A stretch of 29,685 bases of DNA. Source: an uncultured Azospirillum sp. GTDB lineage: Bacteria > Pseudomonadota > Alphaproteobacteria > RF32 > CAG-239. Shown here piece by piece: positions 7,307 through 19,817 of this stretch; within the stretch, counting starts at the first letter, position 1; each line of letters starts with the position of its first letter. Where the stretch lies: NCBI GenBank assembly GCA_900539605.1, contig UQCS01000019.1:1-29685 (forward strand), written 5' to 3'. Below the pieces are notes generated by a model, which saw nothing but the letters and a program-made list of their open reading frames with translations, did no database searches and had not been told where the DNA came from. Made by a program: the position numbers and the translations under genes.

Positions 7307-10300
7307 TTATTCTGCCAGTTGCTGTTCAACCGCAGGTGTTTCGCTTGTAGCGCTTTCAACCTGTTCGGCTGCAGCTTCCCGCAAAGCCAGAATCTCTTTG
7401 TCGTTCTGAGCGGCAACCCGTTTCAGATTGCGCAAAACGGTACCGGTACCGGCCGGAATCAAACGACCGACGATAACGTTTTCCTTCAAACCGCTCAAAT
7501 GATCGATTTTGCCTTCAACCGCAGCTTCGGTCAGAACACGGGTGGTTTCCTGGAAGGAAGCCGCCGAGATGAATGACTTGGTTTGCAGCGAAGCTTTGGT
7601 AATACCAAGCAAGATCGGATCAGCTTCGGCCGGAACACCGCCTTCGGCAATCGTCTTGGCGTTTTCGGTTTCAAAGACGTCACGATCAACCTGTTCTCCG
7701 GTAAGGAAAGTGGTGTCGTTCGGAACCCGGACTTCAACCTTGCGCAGCATTTGCGAAACGATCACTTCAATATGCTTGTCGTTAATCTTAACGCCCTGCA
7801 GACGATAAACGTCCTGAACTTCCTTAACCAGATATTCGGCCAGTTTTTCAACGCCCAGTACACGCAAAATATCATGCGGTGCCGGCGTGCCTTCAACCAG
7901 CATATCGCCCTTCTTGACCACGTCGCCTTCCTGAACTACCAGGTGGCGTCCCTTCGGGATCAGATATTCAATCGCTTCACCCTTCATCGGCACCACCGTA
8001 ATCCGTTGTTTGGCCTTATAGTCTTTGCCAAATTCGACAATACCGTCAACATCGGAGATAATCGCCTGATCCTTCGGATGGCGTGCTTCAAACAACTCAG
8101 CCACCCGCGGCAGACCGCCGGTAATATCCTTGGTCTTGGAACTTTCGCGCGGAATTCTTGCCACAACGTCACCGACTTTAACTTCGGCACCGTTTTCAAC
8201 CGTCAGAATTGCGCCCACCGACAGATAGTAGCGAACATCTTTGCCGTTATCAAACAAAACCGGATTGCCGTCTTTGTCTTTGAGGATAATGCCCGGTTTC
8301 AAGCTGGCGGAATTTGCGCCCGAATGCCAATCAATGACAACGTTGTCAACCACACCGGTGGTCTCGTCAACACGTTCTTCCAACGAAATATTGTTGATCA
8401 GATCAACCCATTCAACTTTACCGGCTTTTTCGGTAATAACCGGAATAGTAAACGGATCCCATTCGGCAACTTTCTGGCCTTTTTTAACCTTGGCGCCTTC
8501 GGCAACCAAAATCTTGGTGCCGTACGGAACCTTATGACGCGATTTTTCACGTTCGTTGCCATCAACAATCACAATCTCACAGTTACGAGACAAGACGATG
8601 ATATGACCTTCGGAGTCGGTAACCGTATGGTTGTTTTCCAGTTTCAGCACACCGGCAAATGGAACTTCAACCGTTGACTGTTCGGCAGATTTGGATGCCG
8701 CACCACCGATGTGGAAGGTTCTCATCGTCAGCTGGGTACCCGGTTCACCGATTGACTGCGCGGCAATAACACCGACCGCTTCGCCGATGTTAACCGGCGT
8801 ACCACGAGCCAGGTCGCGTCCGTAACAGGCGGCACAAACACCGTTTTCGCATTCGCAGGTCAGAACCGAACGGATTCGAACCTGTTCGACACCGGCTTTT
8901 TCAACGATTTCAACGTCGTCTTCGGTAATCAGCTTGCCTTTTTTCAACAGCACTTCGCCGGTTTCCGGATGAATGATGTCTTCCTGAATGGTACGACCGA
9001 GGATACGTTCGCCGATTGAGACAATCACGTTACCGCCGTCAACCACCGGACGAACGATGATACCGCGTTCGGTACCGCAATCCTGTTCGGTAACCACAAC
9101 ATCCTGGGCCACATCGACCAAACGACGGGTCAGATAACCGGAGTTTGCGGTTTTCAACGCCGTATCGGCCAAACCTTTACGAGCACCGTGGGTCGAGTTA
9201 AAGTACTCAAGCACCGTCAGGCCTTCTTTAAAGTTGGAGATAATCGGCTGTTCGATAATTTCACCACTCGGCTTGGCCATCAAACCGCGCATACCGGCAA
9301 CCTGACGCATCTGCGCGGCAGAACCGCGGGCGCCCGAGTGAGCCATCATATAGACCGAGTTGATATAGCCGTTTTCGGTTTTGGAAATGTTTTTCATCAT
9401 TTCGTCAGCCACTTTATCGGTACAAGCGGCCCAGATATCGATTACCTTATTGTATTTTTCACCTTTGGTAATCAAACCGTTCTGGTACTGCTGCTCAAAT
9501 TCCTTCACCTGTTTTTCGGTTTCGGAAACCAGTTCCTGTTTGGCATCGGGAACGATCAGGTCGTCCTTACCAAACGAAATACCGGCCTTGCAGGCGTTCT
9601 GGAAGCCAAGCGACATCAGGCGGTCAACAAACATAACCGTTTCTTTCTGGCCGCAATGGCGATAGATGATATCAATGATTTCACCGATTTCTTTCTTTTT
9701 GACCAAACGGTTAACCAGCGAGAACGGCACGTCTTTATGCTGCGGCAGAATTTCGGCCACCATCAGGCGTCCCGGTGTGGTATCGACAATGCCGTAACGA
9801 CTTTCGCCGTTATCATCAACATAAGTGATACGGCATTTGATCTTGCTGTGCAGATCCACCGTTTTGGCATCCAGCGCCAACAGCACTTCATTGTAATCGG
9901 CAAAAATCGAACCTTCGCCTTTCAGGCCTTCGGCATCATAGGTCAGATAGTAAATACCCAAAACCATATCCTGAGTCGGAACGATAATCGGCTTACCGGA
10001 CGCCGGCGACAGAATGTTGTTGGTCGACATCATCAAAACGCGTGCTTCCAACTGAGCTTCTACCGACAACGGTACGTGAACCGCCATTTGGTCACCGTCG
10101 AAGTCGGCGTTAAACGCGGTACAAACCAACGGATGCAGGTGAATAGCCTTACCTTCGACCAACACCGGTTCAAAAGCCTGAATACCCAAGCGGTGCAGAG
10201 TCGGTGCGCGGTTAAGCAGAACCGGATGCTCACGGATAACTTCTTCCAGAATATCCCAAACTTCCGGACGTTCTTTTTCAACCATGCGCTTGGCTGCCTT

Positions 10301-11488
10301 AATGGTGGTGGCGTGTCCGTACAACTCCAGTTTGGCATAAACAAACGGCTTAAACAATTCCAGCGCCATCTTCTTCGGCAAACCGCATTGTTGCAGACGC
10401 AGCTCCGGACCAACCGTAATAACCGAACGGCCGGAGTAGTCAACACGCTTACCGAGCAGGTTCTGACGGAAACGTCCCTGTTTACCTTTCAGCATATCCG
10501 ACAACGATTTCAGCGGACGTTTGTTGGTACCGGTAATCGCCCGTGAGCGACGTCCGTTGTCAAACAAAGCGTCTACCGATTCCTGGAGCATCCGTTTTTC
10601 GTTACGAATGATAATATCCGGCGCATGCAGTTCCAGCAGGCGTTTCAAACGGTTGTTGCGGTTGATGACACGGCGGTAAAGGTCGTTTAAGTCCGAAGTG
10701 GCAAAACGGCCGCCATCTAATGGTACCAACGGACGCAATTCCGGCGGAATAACCGGCAGCACGTCCAAGATCATCCATTCCGGCTTGGTGTTCGAATTCA
10801 AAAAGGCTTCGATGATTTTCAAGCGCTTAACCAATTTTTTGCGCTTGGCTTCGGAAGCATTATCCTTCAGTTCGGCACGGATAATTTTTCTTTCTTCTTC
10901 CAAATCGATCGAAGCGAGAATTTCCTTAATCGCTTCGGCACCGATGCCGGCGCGGAAAGAATCTTCGCCGTATTCGTCAATGGCTTCCTGATATTGTTCT
11001 TCCGACAGCATTTCATACATGCCGAGCGGGGTCAATCCCGGTTCGATCACGATGTAGCTTTCAAAGTACAAAACTCGTTCCAGCGCTTTGACGCCGATGT
11101 CGGTCAGCATCGAAATGCGCGACGGCAGCGACTTCAGGAACCAAATGTGAGCAACCGGCGCCGCCAGTTCGATATGGCCCATTCTTTCGCGGCGGACGCT
11201 CGCCAAGGTGACTTCAACACCGCACTTTTCGCAGACGATGCCGCGATATTTCATTCTTTTGTACTTACCGCACAAACATTCATAGTCTTTAACCGGTCCG
11301 AAAATGCGTGCACAGAACAGGCCGTCTCTTTCCGGTTTGAAAGTACGATAGTTAATGGTCTCGGGCTTTTTGACTTCACCGTAAGACCAAGAACGGATTT
11401 GTTCAGGAGAAGCAATCGAGATTTTGATTTCATCAAAAGAATCTCCGTTTGCCGGCTGCTGACCAAAAAATTTCATAATTTCATTCAT
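7307..11488 (-). CDS. rpoC: RNA polymerase beta' subunit
   Basis: Catalytic subunit of RNA polymerase, 1393 aa and full length. From ATG 11488 the N-terminal zinc site is C71/C73/C86/C89, and the active-site loop NADFDGDQM lies at 460-468 with the three Mg-binding Asp. A second Cys cluster (CECENGVCAACYG) and the bridge-helix/trigger-loop regions follow in the usual order. The longer frame beginning TTG at 11503 runs through the Shine-Dalgarno itself (GGAG, 8 nt before ATG 11488), so the ATG is chosen. It starts 17 nt after rpoB and is surely co-transcribed with it. The downstream gene is not rpsL as in many proteobacteria; transcription ends at the strong hairpin 7257-7286. Confidence 0.99.
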   Translation of the reverse strand: MNEIMKFFGQQPANGDSFDEIKISIASPEQIRSWSYGEVKKPETINYRTFKPERDGLFCARIFGPVKDYECLCGKYKRMKYRGIVCEKCGVEVTLASVRRERMGHIELAAPVAHIWFLKSLPSRISMLTDIGVKALERVLYFESYIVIEPGLTPLGMYEMLSEEQYQEAIDEYGEDSFRAGIGAEAIKEILASIDLEEERKIIRAELKDNASEAKRKKLVKRLKIIEAFLNSNTKPEWMILDVLPVIPPELRPLVPLDGGRFATSDLNDLYRRVINRNNRLKRLLELHAPDIIIRNEKRMLQESVDALFDNGRRSRAITGTNKRPLKSLSDMLKGKQGRFRQNLLGKRVDYSGRSVITVGPELRLQQCGLPKKMALELFKPFVYAKLELYGHATTIKAAKRMVEKERPEVWDILEEVIREHPVLLNRAPTLHRLGIQAFEPVLVEGKAIHLHPLVCTAFNADFDGDQMAVHVPLSVEAQLEARVLMMSTNNILSPASGKPIIVPTQDMVLGIYYLTYDAEGLKGEGSIFADYNEVLLALDAKTVDLHSKIKCRITYVDDNGESRYGIVDTTPGRLMVAEILPQHKDVPFSLVNRLVKKKEIGEIIDIIYRHCGQKETVMFVDRLMSLGFQNACKAGISFGKDDLIVPDAKQELVSETEKQVKEFEQQYQNGLITKGEKYNKVIDIWAACTDKVADEMMKNISKTENGYINSVYMMAHSGARGSAAQMRQVAGMRGLMAKPSGEIIEQPIISNFKEGLTVLEYFNSTHGARKGLADTALKTANSGYLTRRLVDVAQDVVVTEQDCGTERGIIVRPVVDGGNVIVSIGERILGRTIQEDIIHPETGEVLLKKGKLITEDDVEIVEKAGVEQVRIRSVLTCECENGVCAACYGRDLARGTPVNIGEAVGVIAAQSIGEPGTQLTMRTFHIGGAASKSAEQSTVEVPFAGVLKLENNHTVTDSEGHIIVLSRNCEIVIVDGNEREKSRHKVPYGTKILVAEGAKVKKGQKVAEWDPFTIPVITEKAGKVEWVDLINNISLEERVDETTGVVDNVVIDWHSGANSASLKPGIILKDKDGNPVLFDNGKDVRYYLSVGAILTVENGAEVKVGDVVARIPRESSKTKDITGGLPRVAELFEARHPKDQAIISDVDGIVEFGKDYKAKQRITVVPMKGEAIEYLIPKGRHLVVQEGDVVKKGDMLVEGTPAPHDILRVLGVEKLAEYLVKEVQDVYRLQGVKINDKHIEVIVSQMLRKVEVRVPNDTTFLTGEQVDRDVFETENAKTIAEGGVPAEADPILLGITKASLQTKSFISAASFQETTRVLTEAAVEGKIDHLSGLKENVIVGRLIPAGTGTVLRNLKRVAAQNDKEILALREAAAEQVESATSETPAVEQQLAE

Positions 11489-11505
11489 ATTTTTTATCTC
11501 CAATT

Positions 11506-15669
<4,164 letters not shown>

Positions 15670-15849
15670 TTTGCGTGATTCCTCATGGTTAAATTCTGCG
15701 ACAATACTATCGGCAATGCCGAAACCCGCCCACAGAAGGTTGAATACTTTTAAAAGCGAAAAATCTCACCAAACCCTCGGGGAACGGCCCCTCTTGATGA
15801 GTGTCAATAAAATAATTGCATGCAATTGTCACGATTCGTGACGAAATTC
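15670..15849 (-). promoter_or_regulatory. structured rpoB 5' leader with hairpin shared with rplK
   Basis: About 180 nt of untranslated leader. CTCATCAA (15794-15801) pairs with TTGGTGAG (15765-15772) around GAGGGGCCGTTCCCC, which itself folds as GGGG/CCCC. The 20-nt block TCATCAAGAGGGGCCGTTCC matches the rplK leader at 17 positions. Closer to the gene, TCGGCATTGCCGA forms another small inverted repeat. Likely a control element for RNA polymerase synthesis; the ligand is unknown. Confidence 0.6.
15814..15842. repeat. two abutting perfect palindromes in the rpoB leader
   Basis: AATTGCATGCAATT (15814-15827) is directly followed by GTCACGATTCGTGAC (15828-15842; 7-bp arms, one central base). They lie just after the predicted start of transcription, a position suited to operators or short hairpins. 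Confidence 0.7.
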
Positions 15850-15855
15850 AAGCGG

Positions 15856-15884
15856 ATAATAGACTCTCTTTCCGATTCTTACAA
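15856..15884 (-). promoter_or_regulatory. sigma-70 promoter for rpoBC
   Basis: TTGTAA (15879-15884), 17-nt spacer, TATTAT (15856-15861); start of transcription near 15849. It lies just downstream of the pyrophosphatase stop codon at 15912. Confidence 0.7.
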
Positions 15885-15911
15885 GCAAAAAATACACATT
15901 CGCCGATCTTT

Positions 15912-16514
15912 TTATGCAGCCGTAGAATTTTGATGTAATCGTTTGATGTACCAGGCAACAAAAACCTGCAAACTTCCGCGAACCGTTGTATAAAGTTCAT
16001 CAACTTCATCAGCGTTCAATTGGCACATAATTTTGCCCATTTGCGGCACATACAAAATTTTCCATAACTCTGACCAAGCGTACGGAGAATCAATGTCAAC
16101 CATTTGCTCGGCAATCTCCAGTTTCATCCCTTCTTCGCGCTCAAACTGAAACAGGCACCCATTTTCATCAATATAGCTGGCACAGCCGACAAAACGGGCA
16201 CGGCGATTACTTTCTCCCGCCAACAATTTCAAAATTCCCGCCGCACCGATTGTCTTGAGAGCAAATTTAGTATAAACCCCCGGAAAACCATTCAAGGCCT
16301 CAATCACAAAACCGCCGTCTTCAACCAGCACAGGCTCCCGCAGACGTTCAAAAGCCTGACGTGCCTTAAAGGCAGAGACTTCCTTAACCGTATCATACTG
16401 AGGCTCCGTCAGATCCAGTTTCTGTACCCTCACTTCAACGTCATATCCGTCCAAAGCTCTCTGCAATGAACGGATTTTACCTTGGTTGGTGGTTATAAAA
16501 TTGAGGACCGCCAT
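15912..16514 (-). CDS. non-canonical purine NTP pyrophosphatase, HAM1/RdgB-like
   Basis: Predicted to hydrolyse dITP, XTP and similar damaged nucleotides to the monophosphates, keeping them out of DNA and RNA. 200 aa, the family length. The nucleotide-grip motif TTNQGKI is near residue 8, and the signature block VEDGGFVIEALNGFPGVYTK follows at about 64-83. It departs from the common bacterial form: the usual DSG is DGG, and the C-terminal part (WSELWKILYVPQMGK) lacks the familiar WDPIF-like motif, so it is a divergent branch and substrate range is uncertain. AAGGAA precedes the ATG. It follows hisS by 65 nt, probably in one transcript, and both interrupt the ribosomal-protein/RNA-polymerase cluster. 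Confidence 0.8.
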   Translation of the reverse strand: MAVLNFITTNQGKIRSLQRALDGYDVEVRVQKLDLTEPQYDTVKEVSAFKARQAFERLREPVLVEDGGFVIEALNGFPGVYTKFALKTIGAAGILKLLAGESNRRARFVGCASYIDENGCLFQFEREEGMKLEIAEQMVDIDSPYAWSELWKILYVPQMGKIMCQLNADEVDELYTTVRGSLQVFVAWYIKRLHQNSTAA

Positions 16515-16579
16515 TTTTCATTTTCCTTAGACTTTATTTGTTCGGATACACCGTCGGTTGGCACCAACATATCGTCCTA

Positions 16580-17911
16580 TTATATACAATTCCCATCAGT
16601 CTTTACAGCCAACATTTGTTCTATCGCCGCACGCGCACTGTCATCATTCAGCACAACCATCTGCTGCTCGCCACTACAGAGATTCTTCAGCAGCATCTGC
16701 CCCTGCTTGCTCTCAATTTCTCCGATATAGGCAGCAACTTTGGCATTGCGCTTGTTCGCCCGGGTCAGAAACTTGCCCAGGTTGGCCGGTTTGAAATCAA
16801 AATCGGCCGAGAAACGGCAGGCACGCAGGCGTGAGAAAGCCTCCAACAATTCCTTGCAAACTTCTTCGGAATACCCGCCCAGCAATATATCCACCTCCGG
16901 CACTGTAATTTCATCAGGATATTTTTCCCGATGCAACTCTTCAACCACAACATCGCCAAAGCCAAGGCCGACGGCAAAATTCGGACGTCCGGTTAGCTTT
17001 TCGAACAAATTGTCATAGCGGCCGCCGCCAAAAATAGCCCGATATTTGCCCTGAGTGTCAAACGCCTCGAACACGATCCCGGTATAATAAGCCAGCCCGC
17101 GGACAATCGCCGGATCAATCACAACATTATTTTCAATACCGAGCGCTTTGCAGTAAGCAGCAAATTCCTCCAACGCTTTCAAGCCGGTACTGTCTTCCAG
17201 CCCCAATTGACGAAGATCTTCCAAACTTTTGGCTGCCATAAAATTGTTAATTTTGGCGGTCTGTTCTCCGCTGATGCCGATTTCTGCCAACATTTCAGCA
17301 AAAGCTTCGGACGAGATCTTGTCTTTTTTATCCATAACGCCCATCACGCCTTTAGCCAACTCACCGACAATATCAATTTTTTCCAAATAATCCGATACCA
17401 GCTGCCGGCTGTTAACCCGCACTTTGTAATCGTCGGCACCGAAACCCAGGCCTTCCATGGCATCAACGGCGGTCTTGATCAGATAAGCCTCGGCAACCAC
17501 GCTCTTTTCGCCGACAATGTCAATATTCCATTGAAAGTGTTCTCTCTTGCGGCCAAGCGAAGCTCTTTCATAACGAAAGCACTGACCGATCGAATAGACT
17601 TTGCCCTGAGTCGGAAAAGCATCGGGACGGGAAGATACGATTCGAACCATCGAGGGCGTGATTTCCGGACGTAGGGCAATTTTTCGCCCCGACTTGTCTT
17701 CAAAATTATAAATCTGTTCCGAAATTTCTTCTCCGCTTTTTCTTTCCAACAGGGAAAGCGGCTCGACAATCGGGGTTTCATAACGTACAAAACCGCTTTT
17801 TTCAGCGGCATTTTCCCATACCCGCATCAGTTTTTTTCTGAAAATCCAGTCTTGCGGCACAAAGTCCCGCATACCGCGCAACGGATTTTTATCAATGCTT
17901 TCCTTACTCAT
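16580..17911 (-). CDS. hisS: histidyl-tRNA synthetase
   Basis: Class II synthetase charging tRNA-His, 443 aa. Landmarks: motif 2 around CFRYERAS (111-118), the histidine-binding block RGLAYYTGIVFE (271-282), GGGRYDNL (295-302), motif 3 near AVGLGFGD, then a C-terminal anticodon-binding domain. That domain and the intact active site argue against the HisZ paralogue. The motif-2 loop (RASLGRKREHFQWNIDI) differs from the E. coli form and recalls the type in plant organelle enzymes. ATG 17911 has GGAG 10 nt upstream; the in-frame TTG at 17917 would be only 4 nt from it. It has its own promoter with a palindrome over the -10 box. Confidence 0.95.
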   Translation of the reverse strand: MSKESIDKNPLRGMRDFVPQDWIFRKKLMRVWENAAEKSGFVRYETPIVEPLSLLERKSGEEISEQIYNFEDKSGRKIALRPEITPSMVRIVSSRPDAFPTQGKVYSIGQCFRYERASLGRKREHFQWNIDIVGEKSVVAEAYLIKTAVDAMEGLGFGADDYKVRVNSRQLVSDYLEKIDIVGELAKGVMGVMDKKDKISSEAFAEMLAEIGISGEQTAKINNFMAAKSLEDLRQLGLEDSTGLKALEEFAAYCKALGIENNVVIDPAIVRGLAYYTGIVFEAFDTQGKYRAIFGGGRYDNLFEKLTGRPNFAVGLGFGDVVVEELHREKYPDEITVPEVDILLGGYSEEVCKELLEAFSRLRACRFSADFDFKPANLGKFLTRANKRNAKVAAYIGEIESKQGQMLLKNLCSGEQQMVVLNDDSARAAIEQMLAVKTDGNCI

Positions 17912-17946
17912 GATCAAGTCACTCCATTATAAATACAATTGACAAA

Positions 17947-17976
17947 AAAGTTACGGTAACTTTAACAGCTTGTCAA
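17947..17976 (-). promoter_or_regulatory. hisS promoter with overlapping palindrome
   Basis: TTGACA (17971-17976), 17-nt spacer, TAACTT (17948-17953). The perfect palindrome AAAGTTACGGTAACTTT (17947-17963) covers the -10 box and part of the spacer, a position where a bound repressor would block polymerase. Confidence 0.65.
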
Positions 17977-18174
17977 GCGCTTTTACGTCCGCACCACCAC
18001 CGTTTCACGCCCCCGAACCATCAGCATTGCACCATCGAAACATATCCTGCACCTTCAAACCGTTTAACCCGATCCGCCGCGGTTTATTCTGCCCAAATGC
18101 TAAAAGCCTGCCGGTCCTGCGGGGAGTGAAGGGCCATATGTTGACACCCCGTCCGTCTATGCTATCAAGAATAG

Positions 18175-18567
18175 CTTTATAATACAATTAGCTTAATTAT
18201 TAAATCGACAGCTTATGAAAAATTTTTACAAGACATAGATGATGCCTGCCTGTTTTTTCTGAAAGCGATATGTGTCATTCTGCCGTGGTCGCTTTTTTTC
18301 GGCCTTATCATTTTTGTGGCAAATATCACCGAAAAAACATCCGATTGGCGCACCGTGACCGTTACCGGACGAACCGAGATTCAGATTTCTGTTCCTTTCA
18401 ACGGCAATGAGACCGAAGCTCATCTGAAATTCTCGGACGGCAGCGAATGAGCCGGCTCTTTCAGCCAAAGCCGTTCTCACGAACATTTTTTGTTGCATAA
18501 GCAAAAAAATTCTCAGGTAACCTACCGTTACAACAGTTCGTACTTTAGCGGCCGCGAATGGCGATAA
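18175..18567 (+). pseudogene. remnant of a membrane protein gene
   Basis: An open plus-strand frame without a usable start codon. It reads through an amphipathic stretch (KFLQDIDDACLFFLKA), one clear membrane helix (VILPWSLFFGLIIFVANI), then a polar domain (DWRTVTVTGRTEIQISVPF). A TGA at 18448-18450 interrupts it, after which the same frame continues sensibly to the stop at 18567. Codon use resembles the surrounding genes. It looks like the 3' part of a decayed gene of unrecognised family. The 17977-18170 stretch before it is GC-rich and holds no gene I can support. Confidence 0.45.
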
Positions 18568-18600
18568 ACAAATCGCTGACATAAAATTCTGCAACCATTT

Positions 18601-18639
18601 ACAAAAAAAACTCCCCGAGCATTCTCAGGGAGTTTTTTT
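18601..18639. terminator. rplL terminator, bidirectional
   Basis: ACTCCCTGAG/CTCGGGGAGT (minus strand; one T-G wobble) with a 4-nt loop, followed by eight Ts on the minus strand and seven on the plus strand. It ends the rplJ-rplL transcript, so rpoB is not read from that operon by default. Confidence 0.92.
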
Positions 18640-18660
18640 AAGTCGCAATTTAAACTGAAA

Positions 18661-19029
18661 TTACTTCAATTCAACCTTAGCACCGGCAGCTTCAAGTTTC
18701 TTCTTGATTTCTTCGGCTTCAGCTTTCGGAGCGCTTTCTTTTACAGTCTTCGGCGCACCGTCAACCAGATCTTTGGCTTCTTTCAGACCCAACTGGGTGA
18801 TTGCTCTGATTTCTTTAATGACGTTAATCTTATTGTCACCGGCAGCAACCAGAACAACTTCGAATTCGTCTTTTTCTTCTTCGGCAGCGGCAGCAGCACC
18901 ACCGGCAGCAACAGCAACGGCAGCAGCGGCAGAAACGCCCCATTTTTCTTCTAACATTTTAGAAAGATCAGCAGCTTCCATAACAGTCAGGGCTGACAAT
19001 TCATCAACTAATTTGGCTAAATCGGCCAT
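18661..19029 (-). CDS. rplL: 50S ribosomal protein L7/L12
   Basis: Stalk protein that recruits GTPase factors to the ribosome, 122 aa. The N-terminal dimerisation helix is followed by an Ala/Gly-rich hinge (about 34-49) and the globular C-terminal domain with GLKEAKDLVDGAPK. GGAG precedes the ATG. It is the last gene of the rplJ-rplL unit, closed by a strong terminator. In most bacteria rpoB follows at once; here it is 3 kb away. Confidence 0.98.
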   Translation of the reverse strand: MADLAKLVDELSALTVMEAADLSKMLEEKWGVSAAAAVAVAAGGAAAAAEEEKDEFEVVLVAAGDNKINVIKEIRAITQLGLKEAKDLVDGAPKTVKESAPKAEAEEIKKKLEAAGAKVELK

Positions 19030-19090
19030 TTTTTTTCTCCAATAAATAAAATTAAATCTTTTAAATTAAAAACCACAAACAAGCGGCAAC

Positions 19091-19576
19091 CTAAGCTGCC
19101 ATGTCCTTTTCCGAGTAAGCTTTGGTAACCCGGGCCAGCTGAGCGGCCGGAGCCTGCAGCAGACCGATAATCTTGGCACGCAGTTCGTCGACCGACGGAA
19201 TGCTTGCCAAACGCTTGATTTCTTCAACGGAGAGAACACCGGTTCCCATAGCACCGCCGACGATAATCAGCTTTTCGTTACCTTTTGCAAATTCGACACA
19301 AGCTTTGCAGGCAGAAATCGGGTCGTTGGCAAATGCAATTGCGGTCGGACCGGTAAATTTGTCTGCCAAATCTGCAAACTTGGTATCTTTCAGAGCCAGA
19401 CGAGTGATGCGGTTTTTAGTTACCTTGAACCCGGCACCGGCTTTGCGGATGTTGTTTCTCAATTCAGAAACCTCAGCCACGGTAAGCCCTTTATAATGAG
19501 AGATTACCACAACTTCGGAATCATCAAACAACTGCTTGAGTTCATTCAGCAATTGTGTTTTTTCATCACGATTCAC
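19091..19576 (-). CDS. rplJ: 50S ribosomal protein L10
   Basis: Base of the ribosomal stalk, binding 23S rRNA and L7/L12 dimers, 161 aa. Recognised by the N-terminal VVVISHYKGLTVAEVSELR and the central FKVTKNRITRLAL. The frame extends to a TTG at 19594, but that stretch contains the ribosome site (GGAG, 8 nt before GTG 19576), so GTG 19576 is the start. The C-terminal helix that holds L7/L12 is present. An L10-leader RNA sits upstream, implying feedback control by the L10-L7/L12 complex. Confidence 0.97.
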   Translation of the reverse strand: MNRDEKTQLLNELKQLFDDSEVVVISHYKGLTVAEVSELRNNIRKAGAGFKVTKNRITRLALKDTKFADLADKFTGPTAIAFANDPISACKACVEFAKGNEKLIIVGGAMGTGVLSVEEIKRLASIPSVDELRAKIIGLLQAPAAQLARVTKAYSEKDMAA

Positions 19577-19684
19577 TTTTCTATCTCCAAACAAAACATC
19601 TAAAATCCAGATGTTATATTTTACAATTTCACCTTTGCGGCAAAACGCACGGTGAGGTTAATCTGTCCAGGAGAAAAAAACTTA

Positions 19685-19745
19685 TATCTTCACTCCCGTC
19701 TATGCAGGATATTTAAGGTCGCCCACCTGCAGTCTTGGACAGTTT
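19685..19745 (-). ncRNA. L10 leader, autoregulatory RNA of rplJ-rplL
   Basis: Between rplA and rplJ the minus strand has CAAGACTGCAGGTGGGC and CCTGCATAGACGGGAG, the two conserved halves of the L10 leader. They pair through CTGCAGG/CCTGCA, with the conserved GACGGGAG side. In other bacteria excess L10-L7/L12 binds here and represses its own translation. Upstream, CGGGGCGGCG/CGCTGCCCCG at 19779-19802 forms another strong hairpin in the same spacer. Confidence 0.88.
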
Positions 19746-19817
19746 TTCAAAAAGGCCGTTGACCGAACCTTTCCGAAACGCGGGGCAGCGTTCGCCGCCC
19801 CGAAATTTTCGACGATC

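Noticed and set aside
9188..10546. 452-codon plus-strand frame opposite rpoC
   Set aside because: Antisense shadow caused by codon bias; rich in His/Arg/Phe/Asn with no motif.
17970..18187. Overlapping small frames on both strands in a GC-rich stretch
   Set aside because: Neither strand has a ribosome site or convincing protein character; function cannot be supported.
18226..18594. Minus-strand 122-codon frame
   Set aside because: Composition rich in Arg/Cys/Phe like other shadows; the plus-strand remnant in the same place reads as better protein with a membrane helix.
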